64,000 bases of DNA from Cloeon dipterum. Lineage: Eukaryota; Arthropoda; Insecta; Ephemeroptera; Baetidae. The DNA lies in NCBI RefSeq assembly GCF_949628265.1, contig NC_088789.1, forward strand, positions 15,120,886 through 15,184,885, in the 5' to 3' direction. The notes beneath the pieces were generated by a model. The model was not told the DNA's origin, ran no database searches, and worked only from the letters and a program-made list of their open reading frames with translations. Shown here piece after piece: positions 13,101 to 23,724 of this stretch; position 1 is the stretch's first letter, and every line of letters begins with the position of its first letter. Position numbers and translations under genes: made by a program.

Positions 13101-16100
13101 TTTTAGGAAAAGGTAATACAAAATTATACCTGTTGGGAATTATTTGCGCTAGTTGGCGAGGAAGGATCATCTTCTGGAGGGTTGGTCACTTCAATTATAA
13201 AATTATCACTCTGGAACATCAGGGAAGTTTGAATTTACTTCTCAGTTTTTGCAGAGGGTTAAAGGTTAGGATAATGTGTAGTGTCTTCTTACATTTGGAC
13301 ATACTAGTGGACGTGAATTATTACGATAATCTCAAACCATTCATGTGCACCCATACATGTATATCAACATATATTAAGTAATCATTAATCAAGAGACAAT
13401 TGAAACTGGTTATTTCAAAACAAGTTTGTAAATATATATCAAAACAAGTATATAAATTTGTAGATACCTTGTCTATTATGAAATCATTAATTGTTTTTAA
13501 CTAGCAAGGGAACCTTGGGTATATTCAGCTTTTGTATTTGACAAGTAATTTTTCCACAAATGAGTTAATTTTTATATAATAAATGGATCACAAGTCCAAT
13601 GTTTCAATGATTAAGAGTTACCAACTGGATAAATATTTTAGGAAAAACCATACAATCAAATTTTAAAAGTACAATTTTTGTTCAATTAGGATGATTATTG
13701 ATATTATTGATTATTGTATATATATATATATATATATATTAGTGTGTGTATATTCCTCTTGATGAGGCAAATCGATTGATGGGTCATTTTTAAATTTAAA
13801 CTAGATAAAAATTGCAGTTTTTCGTAACATTTTTGGTGATAACTTTTAATTTTTATAGTAAAAATTGAACGTTTATAACTAATTTAATGCTATTAAAATA
13901 AGTTCATGAATGACTTATATATTGCTAAACTTTAAAAGTCCCCACTAATGAATTATGATAAAATATTTTAATTTGTTGAGGAATATTGTGTTTTAACTCG
14001 CTATGCGTAAAAATAAGGATTTTGTCAAAAATACACATATTATATATCGATTGATTTGTCTGCATACCAAATTTCATAATTATTGGATGAAATTTGCTCC
14101 TGTGTTTAAATTTTAAAATCCCAGTGTGACGAGGTACTTATGTTTTGCTTTAAACTTAGAAAATGATACTACATTGAAAAACTGTATTGGTCATTTTCTT
14201 CCAAGTCTAAATGTTTGAGGGGGGAAATGTAAGTTGGAGCATATATTGCCCAGGGTTCCCTTTTGTTGTCTGTATTAGTATTGGAATTATTACGTTATGT
14301 TATGGATCAAGATATAATAAAAATCTCACTTCAACTGGAGATGTGGCTTTAAGAGATGTTTCTCTGGCATCAGAAGCATGTTGTCTGCAGAAAAATCATA
14401 TTTAGGGAAAAAGTGTGAGATATTTTTAACATCATACTTTTGATCTTCGTCCTCCTCGAACGAACCAAAAGGATCGGTTAGCTGACGCCTAGTCATCAGG
14501 GGCTGGGGCGGTGGGGATGGCGTGGTGGGCGATTTTGCCTGAAATCAACTTCCTATTAATCTGGGACTAAAAGCAAAACAATGTTACTAACTCTTTCGCT
14601 TTTAAGAAGGGATTTTTCTTTTGATGGAGACAGCACTTTGCCTAATATGCTTTTGGAGCTAGCCAACAGTTTATCTTTGACTTCACGCACCGCCCCAAGT
14701 GGAGGTGATGACGCTCTCTCTAAAAATTGACGTCTCAGTCAGCTGCTTGACAACTGAACAAGAATAAATCACACCTTTGTTCCGCTCTTCAGACTCTCTC
14801 TGCTGGAGGTTTCTAATTTCAGCACCAAACAGTTGTGCCGACACTTCAGCGTTGGTGTCCGTGTTAAATCTTCCAATCATGTATGACGATTCATCAATGG
14901 TTTTGCCGATTTGCTGGACTTCCAATTCATGACCTAAAAATCCATGCGTAAATTAGGAGCCAATTAAAATTTTTAAATGGCTGGCGTATTAAACATTAAA
15001 ATCAACTTTTTAACATTGTAATGGATTCCCAAATCTGTGGCTAGATTTAAAAATTTTGTTCTACGATTTAATTAAGAATCTGAAAAAGTTTTTCTCTAAA
15101 TATACAATTTATTCAAATTTCATTTTAATTGAGGCTTTCCAAAGTGCGTGCCACATAGGAAAATGACTATCAGATAAAATTACGCCTGTAATTTTGAAAG
15201 GTTTATTTTTTTATGAAATGGAGACCATTCATCCCTCAAAAGAAAACCATAAAATTGTAAAAATGAAAGCCATTTCATACCTATAATAACAGATTGAAAA
15301 TTTACCTGTAAAGTGCGCTCTGAGCTGATACAAATAAGTCATGACAGCTAATTTGTCCGGTACAGCAAGTACAGCCATGTCCGCAGGCTCTATCACGCGA
15401 GGGATTCCCAGCTTTTCACCAGCGTCAAAGGCAATTTTGCAGTTGCCACGAATATCGTGTGGAACGAGTGATTCAATTGCACTGAAATTATTAGTAATTT
15501 TCGTAAGTTTATCGTTACAACAGTAATTAAATAAGGAGCATGATTTACATCAGGTCAGGCCGGTGGTAGTGGATGAGGGCGCAGAAGGCCATTCCGTTGC
15601 GCCACGAAGTGGTGAGGTTAGTCACTTTCACGCCTGTATAATTCCTGGTCACATCCTTGCACCACTCCAAAAGGTCCTGCCCTGGAGTTGTTTCCCGGAT
15701 GGATCTTGACAGTGGCGTAACACTTATTGTGTCCTATTTGATTTAATATTTTAAATTTCTCTTATAGCCAAACAGATTAAAATAAGTAGTTTCATTGGTG
15801 GTAAAAATTTCTATCTTTCCTCTTTTAAAATAATATATTCAAGAATAATAATGATTATTGCAAACAATTGCTCAACTTACACTGTCTAACTCCAATGGCT
15901 TCAACTTCAATCTAATTTCCTGCGCACTGCTGTTCGCAGAACTAAGTAAAGAGCAAAGATAAACAAATTACAGTTACTCTAATAGCATCATACTCTGTTT
16001 GCTCTATGGGTTTGGGTGGCATTTCATCTCTGGGTGAACACGGAATACTCGGCACTGGGGTCGAGTTCGAACTGCCCCACTCATTCTCACTGATGCTGTT

Positions 16101-17556
16101 AGTCAGCTGATCAATTTGGGATGTCAAACTTCCCAGCTCCTTGGCACGACTGCTGTTTAGCTCTAAGAAATATTGAAAATCAACACATTAAATATTAAAA
16201 AATTGAATATTTCAACTGACTCAAATCAGCACTCTTTTTTGCCAATTACTTGCACCAGAGTAGCATTGGAACCATTATTATCTAATTATTGCAGTAATTA
16301 AGGTAAAATGCGGCTACAAAACAATCAGTGAGGGAAGAACTACAGAAAATCAATGCAGAAAGTTGCTCAAATTTTAAAATAAAAATAATCATTCAGAACT
16401 AGTTTTTTAAGTGTCCCAAATAGATGCTGATTTTTTCACCTATGCAATGGTTGTTCAGAACTTGAAATTGGCATTTTTCACAAACAGATATGCCTACCAT
16501 GGTTTCCACTTTTTAATTTGTATAAACAAACAGACAAAATATCACGGGTTGGAGGACAAAATTGGCAAGAGAGGTCAAGCAAACGCAACTAAATTTACAC
16601 CAAAATCAGTATTTTTATCAGTAAATTGCATGAAAAAGTTTCTTTAAAATATTTATTTTTACGGGTATTACAGGTACATTTTAGAAAACTTTGAGACCTC
16701 AGTATCTCGTTTGCCCCTGCTGAAGGGTTCATGGGGTGTTTACTTTCATGTTAAATAAATTATTAACTCATTTGTTCATTATAAAAAAGAGTTAAGCATT
16801 AAGCAAAAGCTCACCTTCATCCTCTTCCTCCTCATCAAAATCCTTCATGACAGCTACGTCCATGGTGTTGTTGGTACTCATTAAACTAGCCATGCTCTGC
16901 ATGTCCTCATCCCTGCCAAATCAAGCGTTAAAAGATCATAATTCAGTTTTGATGATATAATCTTACGTTGCCTTTCCTTCACGCAACAGGAAACTGCAGA
17001 TGGTGCACTCCAAGGTGGCCGCCGTGATTTTCTTGCTGGTGGGCTTCAATGTCAGCTTCAACTCTTCCTGCGAGGCTGCGAAATTAGCGTACTGCTTCAT
17101 GTTCACCGCCAAAGCAGCCAATTGTCTCCGCTTTCCGTTCGGGCTCACCTGGAAGGCGGGATTAGAGTTGATTACACACAACTAATTTCTAATTACGTCT
17201 TCCAGGACAAAGGTCCAGTCTTTATCCTCCAGTTCATGAGTCCTGGGATCCTTGAATAGCGTGATGGACACAGTCTGGTTTTCAGGGACAGCCCAGATGA
17301 CCAGACCTCGCAGAGGGTCCTTCATTGTTGGCTCCCAGGGAAGTGCACTAGTGAGCACCCTCCGACTTCTCCTTGTGAACGCTATGCTCAGTTTGTTGGG
17401 TTTCCTGTTGGCAACTTTGTAGAGGCGGGATTCAATGAATTAGCTCTTTTACCATTTAGGTGAAGTGTCAAGAGTGATTTGATGGTAGGACACAGTGAAC
17501 TGGAATTTTGCGGCGCGTTTGTTGACTCGCTGCAGCCGCTTCCAAACTGAGCCCAT
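10181..17556 (-). CDS. EHBP1: EH domain-binding protein 1 (NT-C2, CH and bMERB domains)
   Basis: Minus-strand exons: 17556-17453, 17404-17197, 17148-16967, 16912-16815, 16162-15994, 15941-15881, 15733-15549, 15481-15306, 14933-14775, 14719-14592, 14538-14438, 14384-14330, a possible 13500-13468, 13211-13130, 12681-12550, 12440-12279, 11389-11267, 11208-10997, 10564-10491, 10438-10324 and 10265-10181. Product about 880 aa. [20 protein letters not shown] opens an NT-C2 domain (1-165). A CH domain covers about 293-394, two [17 protein letters not shown] helices precede it downstream, and a bMERB coiled coil occupies about 720-870. The protein ends CVIQ, a CaaX box. Family members link Rab8/10 tubular recycling endosomes to actin and EHD proteins. 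I see one DPF motif (exon 14538-14438) but no NPF. The boundary at 15994/15941 is chosen for phase. Exon 13211-13130 needs one base fewer to stay in frame. Confidence 0.92.
13199..13203 (-). other. EHBP1: A5/T5 homopolymer that breaks frame in an EHBP1 exon
   Basis: With five T residues on the coding strand, the exon entered from the previous phase-0 junction hits TAA/TGA codons. With four it reads [15 protein letters not shown] and joins both neighbours in phase 0. This is either a base-calling or assembly error, a real mutation, or a sign that another splice path is used. Confidence 0.5.
13468..13500 (-). other. EHBP1: Candidate 33-nt microexon of EHBP1
   Basis: A 33-nt segment flanked by acceptor TTCCCTTGCTAG and donor GTATCT, phase 0 at both ends, encodes [11 protein letters not shown]. 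The residues resemble the start of the next exon (DNFIIE), so it may be a duplicated or alternative exon. Confidence 0.4.
13717..13739. repeat. (TA)n microsatellite
   Basis: A run of about 11 TA units inside an EHBP1 intron. Confidence 0.95.
13772..13790 (+). repeat. Repeat family C, copy 1
   Basis: TCGATTGATGGGTCATTTT is identical to 18832-18850, about 5 kb away. A weaker relative lies near 51815-51860 (GATGAGACAAAT, then GGATCGATTATTTTTA). Confidence 0.7.
16546..16744 (+). repeat. Dispersed repeat family A, copy 2
   Basis: Lies in the EHBP1 intron between exons 16912-16815 and 16162-15994. It shares GGGTTGGAGGACAAA, GTCAAGCAAAC and CCAAAATCAGT blocks in order with 4421-4590, and ends with the CTGAAGGGTTC...GGGGTGTTTAC tail. 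Confidence 0.7.
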
Positions 17557-18260
17557 GTTGCCTTTTACCTCAGGGCTTTTGCTTGAATCCTTAAGGGCAA
17601 AATCACGAGTTATTTAACCGATAAGTCAAGGTGTTTTTGCAAAAATTAATTAAGGAAAAATAAAAACAAACAAACCATTGTTAAATTTTTGGTCACCACA
17701 GACAGGATGCAGGTGAATTAGGGAACTGACCAAAAATCAAAATGCTCAGCTGGACTTGAACAAATCAAAAAGTTTTGGTGGAGCCTGTTCAAACATTAAA
17801 CTTTATTAGTTGAACTCATAAACAATCATTCATGCAAAATACACAATTTGTGCAGTTATACTGGGAAGTTGCTAAATACGGAAGCACTGGTGCGAATTAA
17901 ACCAAACTGGGGCACTTCCTGCTAATTGGCAGACGCATTCCACAGTGTCAAATTAAAGTGCCACCCTACAAAACGCGACGAATTCGTTCTCCGGCGGATC
18001 ATAATTTCGGACCCGCCCTTTGCTTTTGCAAAAGTGCAATTTGACAAGCACTCGAAAAGGCTGCAGTGGCTCACCAATTAAGGCTCCAGCTCTAGCTGAA
18101 ATTGACCTCGACCTAGGCAGCGACTTTACCTTCGCAGCCCCTCGCAGGCTCGCTCCTCCGTCCAACTTGCCTCCGACTGTGATTATTGAGGTCGGGGAGG
18201 GTCGGGGATGTTGCGTAAATTTATTATTCCGCGATTTCGTGCACCGTCTGCCAGTGCCTG
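17557..18260 (-). other. EHBP1: EHBP1 5' UTR: upstream non-coding exon and leader
   Basis: The coding exon seems to start at 17589 after acceptor CCCTTAAG, leaving about 33 nt of leader before a good start context (GGCAACATGG). A donor (AATTG then GTGAGCC) at 18075/18074 ends a likely first exon beginning somewhere in 18200-18260. The intron between is about 485 nt. Confidence 0.5.
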
Positions 18261-19060
18261 TCTGTGACTATCGATATTTTTAGCTCCCAGTGTTTACGTA
18301 CGGGCCTGCGGAAGCGCTCTCAATGGTCGGCTGCTGAAGTGCGCGGCGGGAGATTTTCGAATGCAAATTCCTATTGACGAATTGCGCGACATTGCGTTTC
18401 CGTATTAGAGGAGCGATTCGGAGTCGGTTTATTTAGCCATTCAAACGGGTAAATAATATAATTTTATGCGTGGTCTATTTGTGATCTTTGAACATTTTTC
18501 TTCGGTTAAACATTGTCGTTAGACTAACAAAAGGATTATGGTACACTCTCACAATTAGGATTCAACTTTCAACTTCAACGCTATAGGATTTTGGGAAATT
18601 ATTAAAACCATGCAGTAGATATCATATTATTATCCAACTTGAGTAAAGAGATAATTATATAACCAAAGGAGAAATATTTTGATTAGATGCAGTTTGCGAG
18701 TAATGGAACTTCAAAGGTAAAAAATCCTTATGAGAGTTAACATGGGAAATCATTCAAAATCGAATTGCGACGCCAATTAAAATTATTATTCCATCGTGGT
18801 GATATTTATATGCTACAATTGATAGGACGACTCGATTGATGGGTCATTTTATTTTCCGAAAGAGCCTTTTGCCGAGCCAGGGAATTAGCAAATAGCCCAT
18901 AAATCGTTTCAGATATTGTTTTAAAACATTTCTGAGCTGACTACAAGGCCATAATTATGTAGCTTAATTATTGTCACACTGTAGGAAAAAATTTAAAAAT
19001 TTCTCTGGTGCTTGATTAATTTGAACATTGCATGTACTTATTTTTTTCTTCATAACAAAA
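18260..19060. promoter_or_regulatory. Shared head-to-head promoter region of EHBP1 (minus) and IFT46 (plus)
   Basis: The two divergent genes are separated by under 1 kb. The EHBP1 side (18000-18380) is GC-richer, and no coding similarity is visible between the genes. It contains repeat family C copy 2 at 18832-18850. I see no convincing TATA box for either gene. Confidence 0.4.
18832..18850 (+). repeat. Repeat family C, copy 2
   Basis: Exact 19-bp match to 13772-13790. Downstream TTTTAAAACATTTCT (about 18920) is also echoed near 51890, suggesting a decayed mobile element. Confidence 0.65.
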
Positions 19061-19125
19061 TGGTTGAAAGTATTGCAAAAGAAGACAGTAAAAAATCGTC
19101 ACGACAGAATGATTTTTTTTGCAGG

Positions 19126-20715
19126 ATGCGGGCGCCAGATGAAGATGACAATAATGGGGAGGAATTGGAGCCGATTGCGTCTAGTTCTAAACAAAGTGCG
19201 CCGGAACAAACGGGAAACCACAGGGGTGCAGCTATCACTCGGCGGAATAGTGACAACCAAGCTTCAGACACAGAGGCAAACTAACAATAAGATAATAATT
19301 TTTAAAATTTAATTTTAATTAAATCTTCTCTTAAAGGCAGGTGCGGTGATATTTCCCGAGAATGGTCCCTCACCTGATGGATCTAGCAGCGACGACGATG
19401 ATGACGAATCTGACGGACAAAACGGGAACGCCACCAGGGCCGAGGGCGCCTACGACCCTGCTGAGTTTGCGCATCTCAGCGTGCCTCCGGAGGTGAAGGA
19501 GCTGTTCAACCACATCACGCGGTACACGCCTCAAGTCACGGAGATCGCGTTTCGGCTGCGCCCATTTGTTCCTGACTTCATACCCGCTATCGGTGACATC
19601 GACGCCTTCCTCAAAATACCCAGGTACGACAAGGTGGAGGACAAGGCGGGCCTCGTGTTCCTCGACGAGCCAGGCGGGAAGCAGAGCGACCCCGCCGTGC
19701 TCAACCTGCAGCTGAGGGCCGTCGCCAAACAAGGCACCGTGAAGGAAGCGGTGGGTGTATATTTATTATTAAATTTAAAACATGGTAATTCGCCAATTGC
19801 GAAAGCCCCTTTTAGATTTCCAAGCCGTCAATGGAGGGCGCCAGCGGTTGCTACCGATTTTAATGTTTTAACTTCCGTTGGGATTTAAGACTCAATCCTG
19901 TTGCTTTGCATTGTGATATTAAAATGATTTCTTTTGATGTGCTGCATACAAAAATCTGTAGAGCCAAATTCTATTGAATCATCAGAAAACATTATTTTCG
20001 TTTCAAAATTTTTTTTACGTTTCTACGGTGATTAGCTGAACCAATTTTTGTTTTCATCACATCAAAAGAAATCATTTTAAGGGCTGCATGACTGTACAGC
20101 AACATAGGATTAAGTTAGTCTTATATCGCAGCGGAAGTGCCTTTACAATCTTATGTAGAAATACGGTGAGGTGGCTTGGAACATTAAGGGCTTTTGAAAA
20201 ATAAATGATAAATTCAGGAAATAAATTAAATTTATATGCTCAGGTGGTTAAAAGATTGGACAACGCTGAACAAAATTTGAGAGCTGTGGATAAGTGGATT
20301 AGGGACATTCAGGAGTTACACAGAAATCATCCCCCTCCGTCCATAAACTATACTAGGTTAAAAAAATAATCTTACAACAATCATACTGCACATTCTAATT
20401 CAATGTAATATGTATTTAGACTGATGCCAGATGTCGATTCATTGATGCAAGAATGGCCTCTTGAAGTGGAAAATATGCTACAGGATCAGAGTCTACCACC
20501 ACCTGATCTCCAATGCAGCTTGGAAAGTTATATAGATATGATGTGCGGTAATTAAATAAAATAAAAATCTTTTCATTCTATAGCTAATTCAATGTTTTTC
20601 TCCATTCACAGGTATTTTGGATATCCCAGTTTACGAATCAAGAGTGGAGTCTTTACACTTGTTCTTTTCTGTGTTGCTAGCTGTTAAACAGTCAAAGTAC
20701 AATCCAGCTTTGTGA
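19126..20715 (+). CDS. IFT46: Intraflagellar transport protein 46
   Basis: Plus-strand exons 19126-19275, 19337-19750, 20244-20356, 20420-20547 and 20612-20715 give 302 aa, matching the roughly 300-aa family. The N-terminus is acidic and low-complexity (DDDDDESDG). The conserved core then reads GAYDPAEFAHL, TRYTPQ, FIPDFIPAIGDIDAFLKIPR, KQSDP, DVDSLMQEWP and YIDMMCGILDIPVY. IFT46 is a core IFT-B subunit that stabilises the complex and carries cargo into cilia; in insects cilia are mainly on chemosensory and mechanosensory neurons and sperm. The first junction is least certain: a GC donor (GAG|GCAAAC) to 19337 keeps frame, and a weak GT donor at 19227 is the alternative. An upstream in-frame ATG at 19060 is possible; 19126 follows a perfect pyrimidine tract and TTGCAG, so it may begin an exon. 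AATAAA overlaps the stop region. Confidence 0.92.
19276..19336 (+). other. IFT46: Candidate GC-AG intron of IFT46
   Basis: The donor would be GAG|GCAAAC and the acceptor CTTCTCTTAAAG, 61 nt, phase 0 on both sides. The alternative (GGG|GTGCAG at 19227 to GGCAG at 19340) also keeps frame but has a poor donor. Confidence 0.45.
19800..20196. mobile_element. Foldback (MITE-like) element filling IFT46 intron 2
   Basis: The two halves of this stretch are inverted copies. A perfect 23-bp core arm is at 19919-19941 and 20058-20080 (core ATGATTTCTTTTGATGTG). Imperfect complementarity continues outward through AATCCT, AAGACT, ACTTCCG, CCAAGCC and AAAGCCC blocks to about 19800 and 20196. It occupies about 400 of the 493 intron bases. 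No transposase is encoded, so it is a non-autonomous element or hairpin. Target-site duplication was not identified. Confidence 0.75.
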
Positions 20716-20721
20716 AATAAA
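20716..20721 (+). terminator. IFT46: IFT46 polyadenylation signal
   Basis: AATAAA begins one base after the TGA stop (20713-20715), implying a very short 3' UTR. Confidence 0.7.
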
Positions 20722-20874
20722 TTGTAACTTATTAAAAGTATACACACCTTTCTTATTAAACATTGCGGATGAAGTAAAAATAGAAATGAAATTCTGTTAA
20801 AAGCGCGCAGAGCAGAGTCAGTTAGACCGTGACAAATGAGACCGGTGCTGTAAACGAGGATGCGGTGCGGTCAT

Positions 20875-21320
20875 TCATCGGCTCTCTTTACCAAAAGAAT
20901 ACAGATTTATTTTTGTGCTGAGAGGGAGATACACACACACACACACACACACACTCACACAGGTAAGTGAAAGACTCTCACTAACTGGCACCTGGAGACA
21001 AAATGGTAGCATCCGGGATATGTACCTAGACGTAGCAAGAGCAGAGCTTTCTCCGCTCAATGACGTGTTGACTTCATTTAATGAATACGATTTTTTTGCT
21101 GGCGACGGACAAGGATGAAGGATGGACGCGTCGCAGTGCAATTCTTTCGCCTCTAACCATTCATAGGCACACTTTGGGGAGTGCATCGCCGGCAAAACAC
21201 CGTTCCGAGTGGTTATAGTGACGTTGCCATCCTCAGCGCAATTCGTATTGAATTTATATTTCCCGGCGTATAATTTATAAGTCAGCTCGAAGCAAAAAAA
21301 ATTTGGCTCAGAAAAAACCT
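20875..21320 (-). CDS. Unrecognised Cys-containing exon, probably the 3' part of a gene
   Basis: A minus-strand frame opens after a good acceptor (TTTTATTTTGAAG at about 21320) and reads roughly 120 residues of non-repetitive composition, with Cys in the FFCFELTYKLYAGKY, NTNCAEDGNVTI, SPKCAYEWLEAKELHCD and LHPCPSP segments, before running into an (AC)n microsatellite. The spaced cysteines and an NVT sequon suggest a secreted or extracellular segment. I do not recognise the family. A minus-strand AATAAA lies at 20906-20911, so the true stop must be upstream of it or the frame is not coding to its end. Upstream exons were not found: a 30-nt candidate near 21425-21455 has a poor acceptor. It is tail-to-tail with IFT46. 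Confidence 0.35.
20906..20911 (-). terminator. Possible minus-strand polyadenylation signal
   Basis: AATAAA on the minus strand, placed to terminate the gene whose exon covers 20920-21320. Confidence 0.35.
20931..20960. repeat. (AC)n microsatellite
   Basis: About 12 uninterrupted AC units followed by TCACAC. Confidence 0.95.
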
Positions 21321-22559
21321 TCAAAATAAAAAAAAATTAAATTTTAGACCATTTAATTGTTATTAAGTATATTAACTTTTAGTAGAAATGATGAAATATA
21401 GCTATAAATTTTACTCTCATAGTCCCAAGGGCATCGGAAGTGGCCTACGTTGACCTTTTGCTACATTGCGGATTGATAAATATTTTCACTATGGTAAAAT
21501 TATCAAGTTTCCACTTTTTCATATTTTTAAGTTTTGAAAGGCTGGTTTCAGTCACCGCTCAATACAATGAAACAATAAGTTGTTTCAAAATAAATGAGTC
21601 AACAATTTTTTTAAGAATTCAACAGAAAAGAAAATTCTAAATTGATATCAAAATTTTCTTTTTTAAATGGTCAGTTTGAAAGAAATATAAAGGGAAAAGA
21701 GACAAAAGAAGAGCAAAATCATTTATTTAGTACTCTGCAAAGTCTTTTTGCAAATTGTTTTTAATTCCTTCAAACAGGACGCTCTAATAGAAAATTTTAA
21801 AATCTTATTTTCTTTCAACTTCCATAAAAAATAATGATCAGGGAATTAAAAAATAAACTTAAGCTTAAACCTATTTTAGAATCACTGAAAAACATGACTG
21901 GTTAGAAAATGAAACATAATTAAAAAATTATTTAAAGTGTTAATTAAATCACTTTCGCACTTCAATTGTTTTTCTTAAAAAATCGTGAGGTTTAATGTTT
22001 GCGGTTATTTTCCTTGCGAACGTTTAAACAAACAAATTCGACTATGTTGTGATACACTTATTTATAGAGTTAAATAAGCAGATCTAGGGTGAAAAAAGGA
22101 ATGCGTTGAATATTTACCTATGCTTTCAAAATGTATAAAAAGTAAAAAATGGTGTCACTGATATATGACAGGTTTCTCACCGGATTTTGTTAAAATTGAG
22201 GCATGATTGAAATTGTAATTAAATTACGTTAAATTGTTTGTCCGCGTAGATGGAACCAGTGTGCTGACTGGCGCGCTATTTTATTACTTATGCTTTGACA
22301 GAGCGTTTCGCCGGCAGGAGTTATTCGCAGAGCTCTCTTCAAGTTTCACCCGGATGCAATTGCAAAAAACAAAATCATTACACACTATAATGGCTTCGCC
22401 GGAATGGTCCAATTATGATCTTCAAAAGATCATAACAAATAAATGCACAAGTGGAAATTTGTTAATGTGCAGCAACAAAACGTTGAAATAATAGAATTCG
22501 TTAGATTTCTTGAATGAATGGCCACATAGCGATTAAAACAATTATTTCGAATTTTTGCT

Positions 22560-23140
22560 CCTCAATCCTCAACCAAGAGCACGGGAGAAAAGTTTATTTT
22601 GCTCACTTGAGTACGCGCGCGTGTGTGCAAACAATTTGGCCTTCTGCATCCCGTGAAATTGCTCCGCGAGCACGTTGGCAAAATTTCTGCATACCAGACG
22701 GAGAGAATAAAGCAGCAGGAGAAAAAGAAAGAGAGATGCGCGGCGGCCGCGAGGAGAAAGTGGCGGAGGATTTGGTCTGACTGTGAGTGTGTGTGTGCAA
22801 TAAGAAGCAGGCAGGTAAGAAAGAGCGAGAGCACCTGTGAGAATGGCATATCCGCCTGCGAGCTGCAGCTCTAGAGCTAGCTCTCGTCTGGCGGCACCGC
22901 GAGATAAGTCAGTGGCCGGCCTTGCAGTATCCGGGTCAGGGACTCGTCCCGTCCGTGGCTCGACTCTCGCCCCCACCCGCACACTCGCCTCACCACGCGG
23001 CACCAAGAGCAAAAATGCCGCCCCTCGTGCCCAACTCTTGCCTCTCAGTTCAGTTGCTCCCGTATCTGCCGGCAGTGAGGTTGAAGGACGCTCGCGCAAG
23101 GATTCGCACTTCTGCACTTCGTTGCTCAAAAGGGTCAGAT
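22560..23140. promoter_or_regulatory. GC-rich, promoter-like island
   Basis: A sharp rise in GC and CpG content in AT-rich surroundings, with long open frames on both strands that look compositional rather than coding. It could be the start region for the minus-strand exon at 20.9-21.3 kb or for the plus-strand exons at 23.3 kb. No TATA box stands out. Confidence 0.3.
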
Positions 23141-23313
23141 TATTTAATATTTATATTAATAAAAATTGTTATTAAATTTTTCTCCCATTCAAATTTTATT
23201 AAATTTTTTCCATTCAAATTTTTGTCTTAACGGCATTTTGTCAATCATTTGTGTGGGGAGAAAAATGTAGAAATAATTTAGATAACTTTTATTTATTGAT
23301 AAAATTTTAACAG

Positions 23314-23724
23314 AAGGAATTTTTCCAAGGAATTTCAATGATTAAAATTGTGGCTGAGATAAGATTGGACCCTAATTGTAAGTATTATTATTTCTTCATC
23401 GTAATAGGGGTATTATCTTTCATTCTTTAAATCATCTTATTCCTCTTACAAAGAAATACGGTTTGAAGTTTTTCAGAATTTTTGTGAATCAGCCTTAAAT
23501 TCTACGGTACAGAGAGGATGCAACAGTTGGACGGAACGACTCTATAAATCGGAACTCGGTTCCTGTTGCACCAATGTTATTTGGAATTATAGTGCATATC
23601 GATCTGCTATAGCAGAAATTCGCCGCTCTCGGTAAGATTTAGAAACTATATGTCTTTAACAAAACTTCAGTTAATTCAATTTTTAAGCATGTATTTTTGG
23701 GAACAAAGTGGTCTGAATCTTTAG
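23314..23724 (+). CDS. Short Cys-rich exon chain, weakly DEG/ENaC (pickpocket)-like
   Basis: Plus-strand exons 23314-23377 and 23469-23631 have good splice sites and matching phase. They encode KEFFQGISMIKIVAEIRLDP and then FCESALNSTVQRGC, NSWTERLYKSELGSCC and TNVIWNYSAY. The C...C...CC spacing followed by Thr-Asn resembles the extracellular GxCC(T/S)FN region of insect pickpocket sodium channels, but no membrane segments were found. A further exon at 23688-23724 would end the frame with TAG after RMYFWEQSGLNL, too early for a channel. This is therefore a partial gene, a decayed fragment, or an unrelated secreted protein. The family link is tentative. Confidence 0.35.

Noticed and set aside
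22569-23129. A 186-codon minus-strand open frame (and overlapping plus-strand frames) in GC-rich DNA
   Set aside because: Composition is Arg/Ala/Ser/Pro-rich, several frames are open at once on both strands, and no domain is visible; this is the expected effect of high GC near a promoter.
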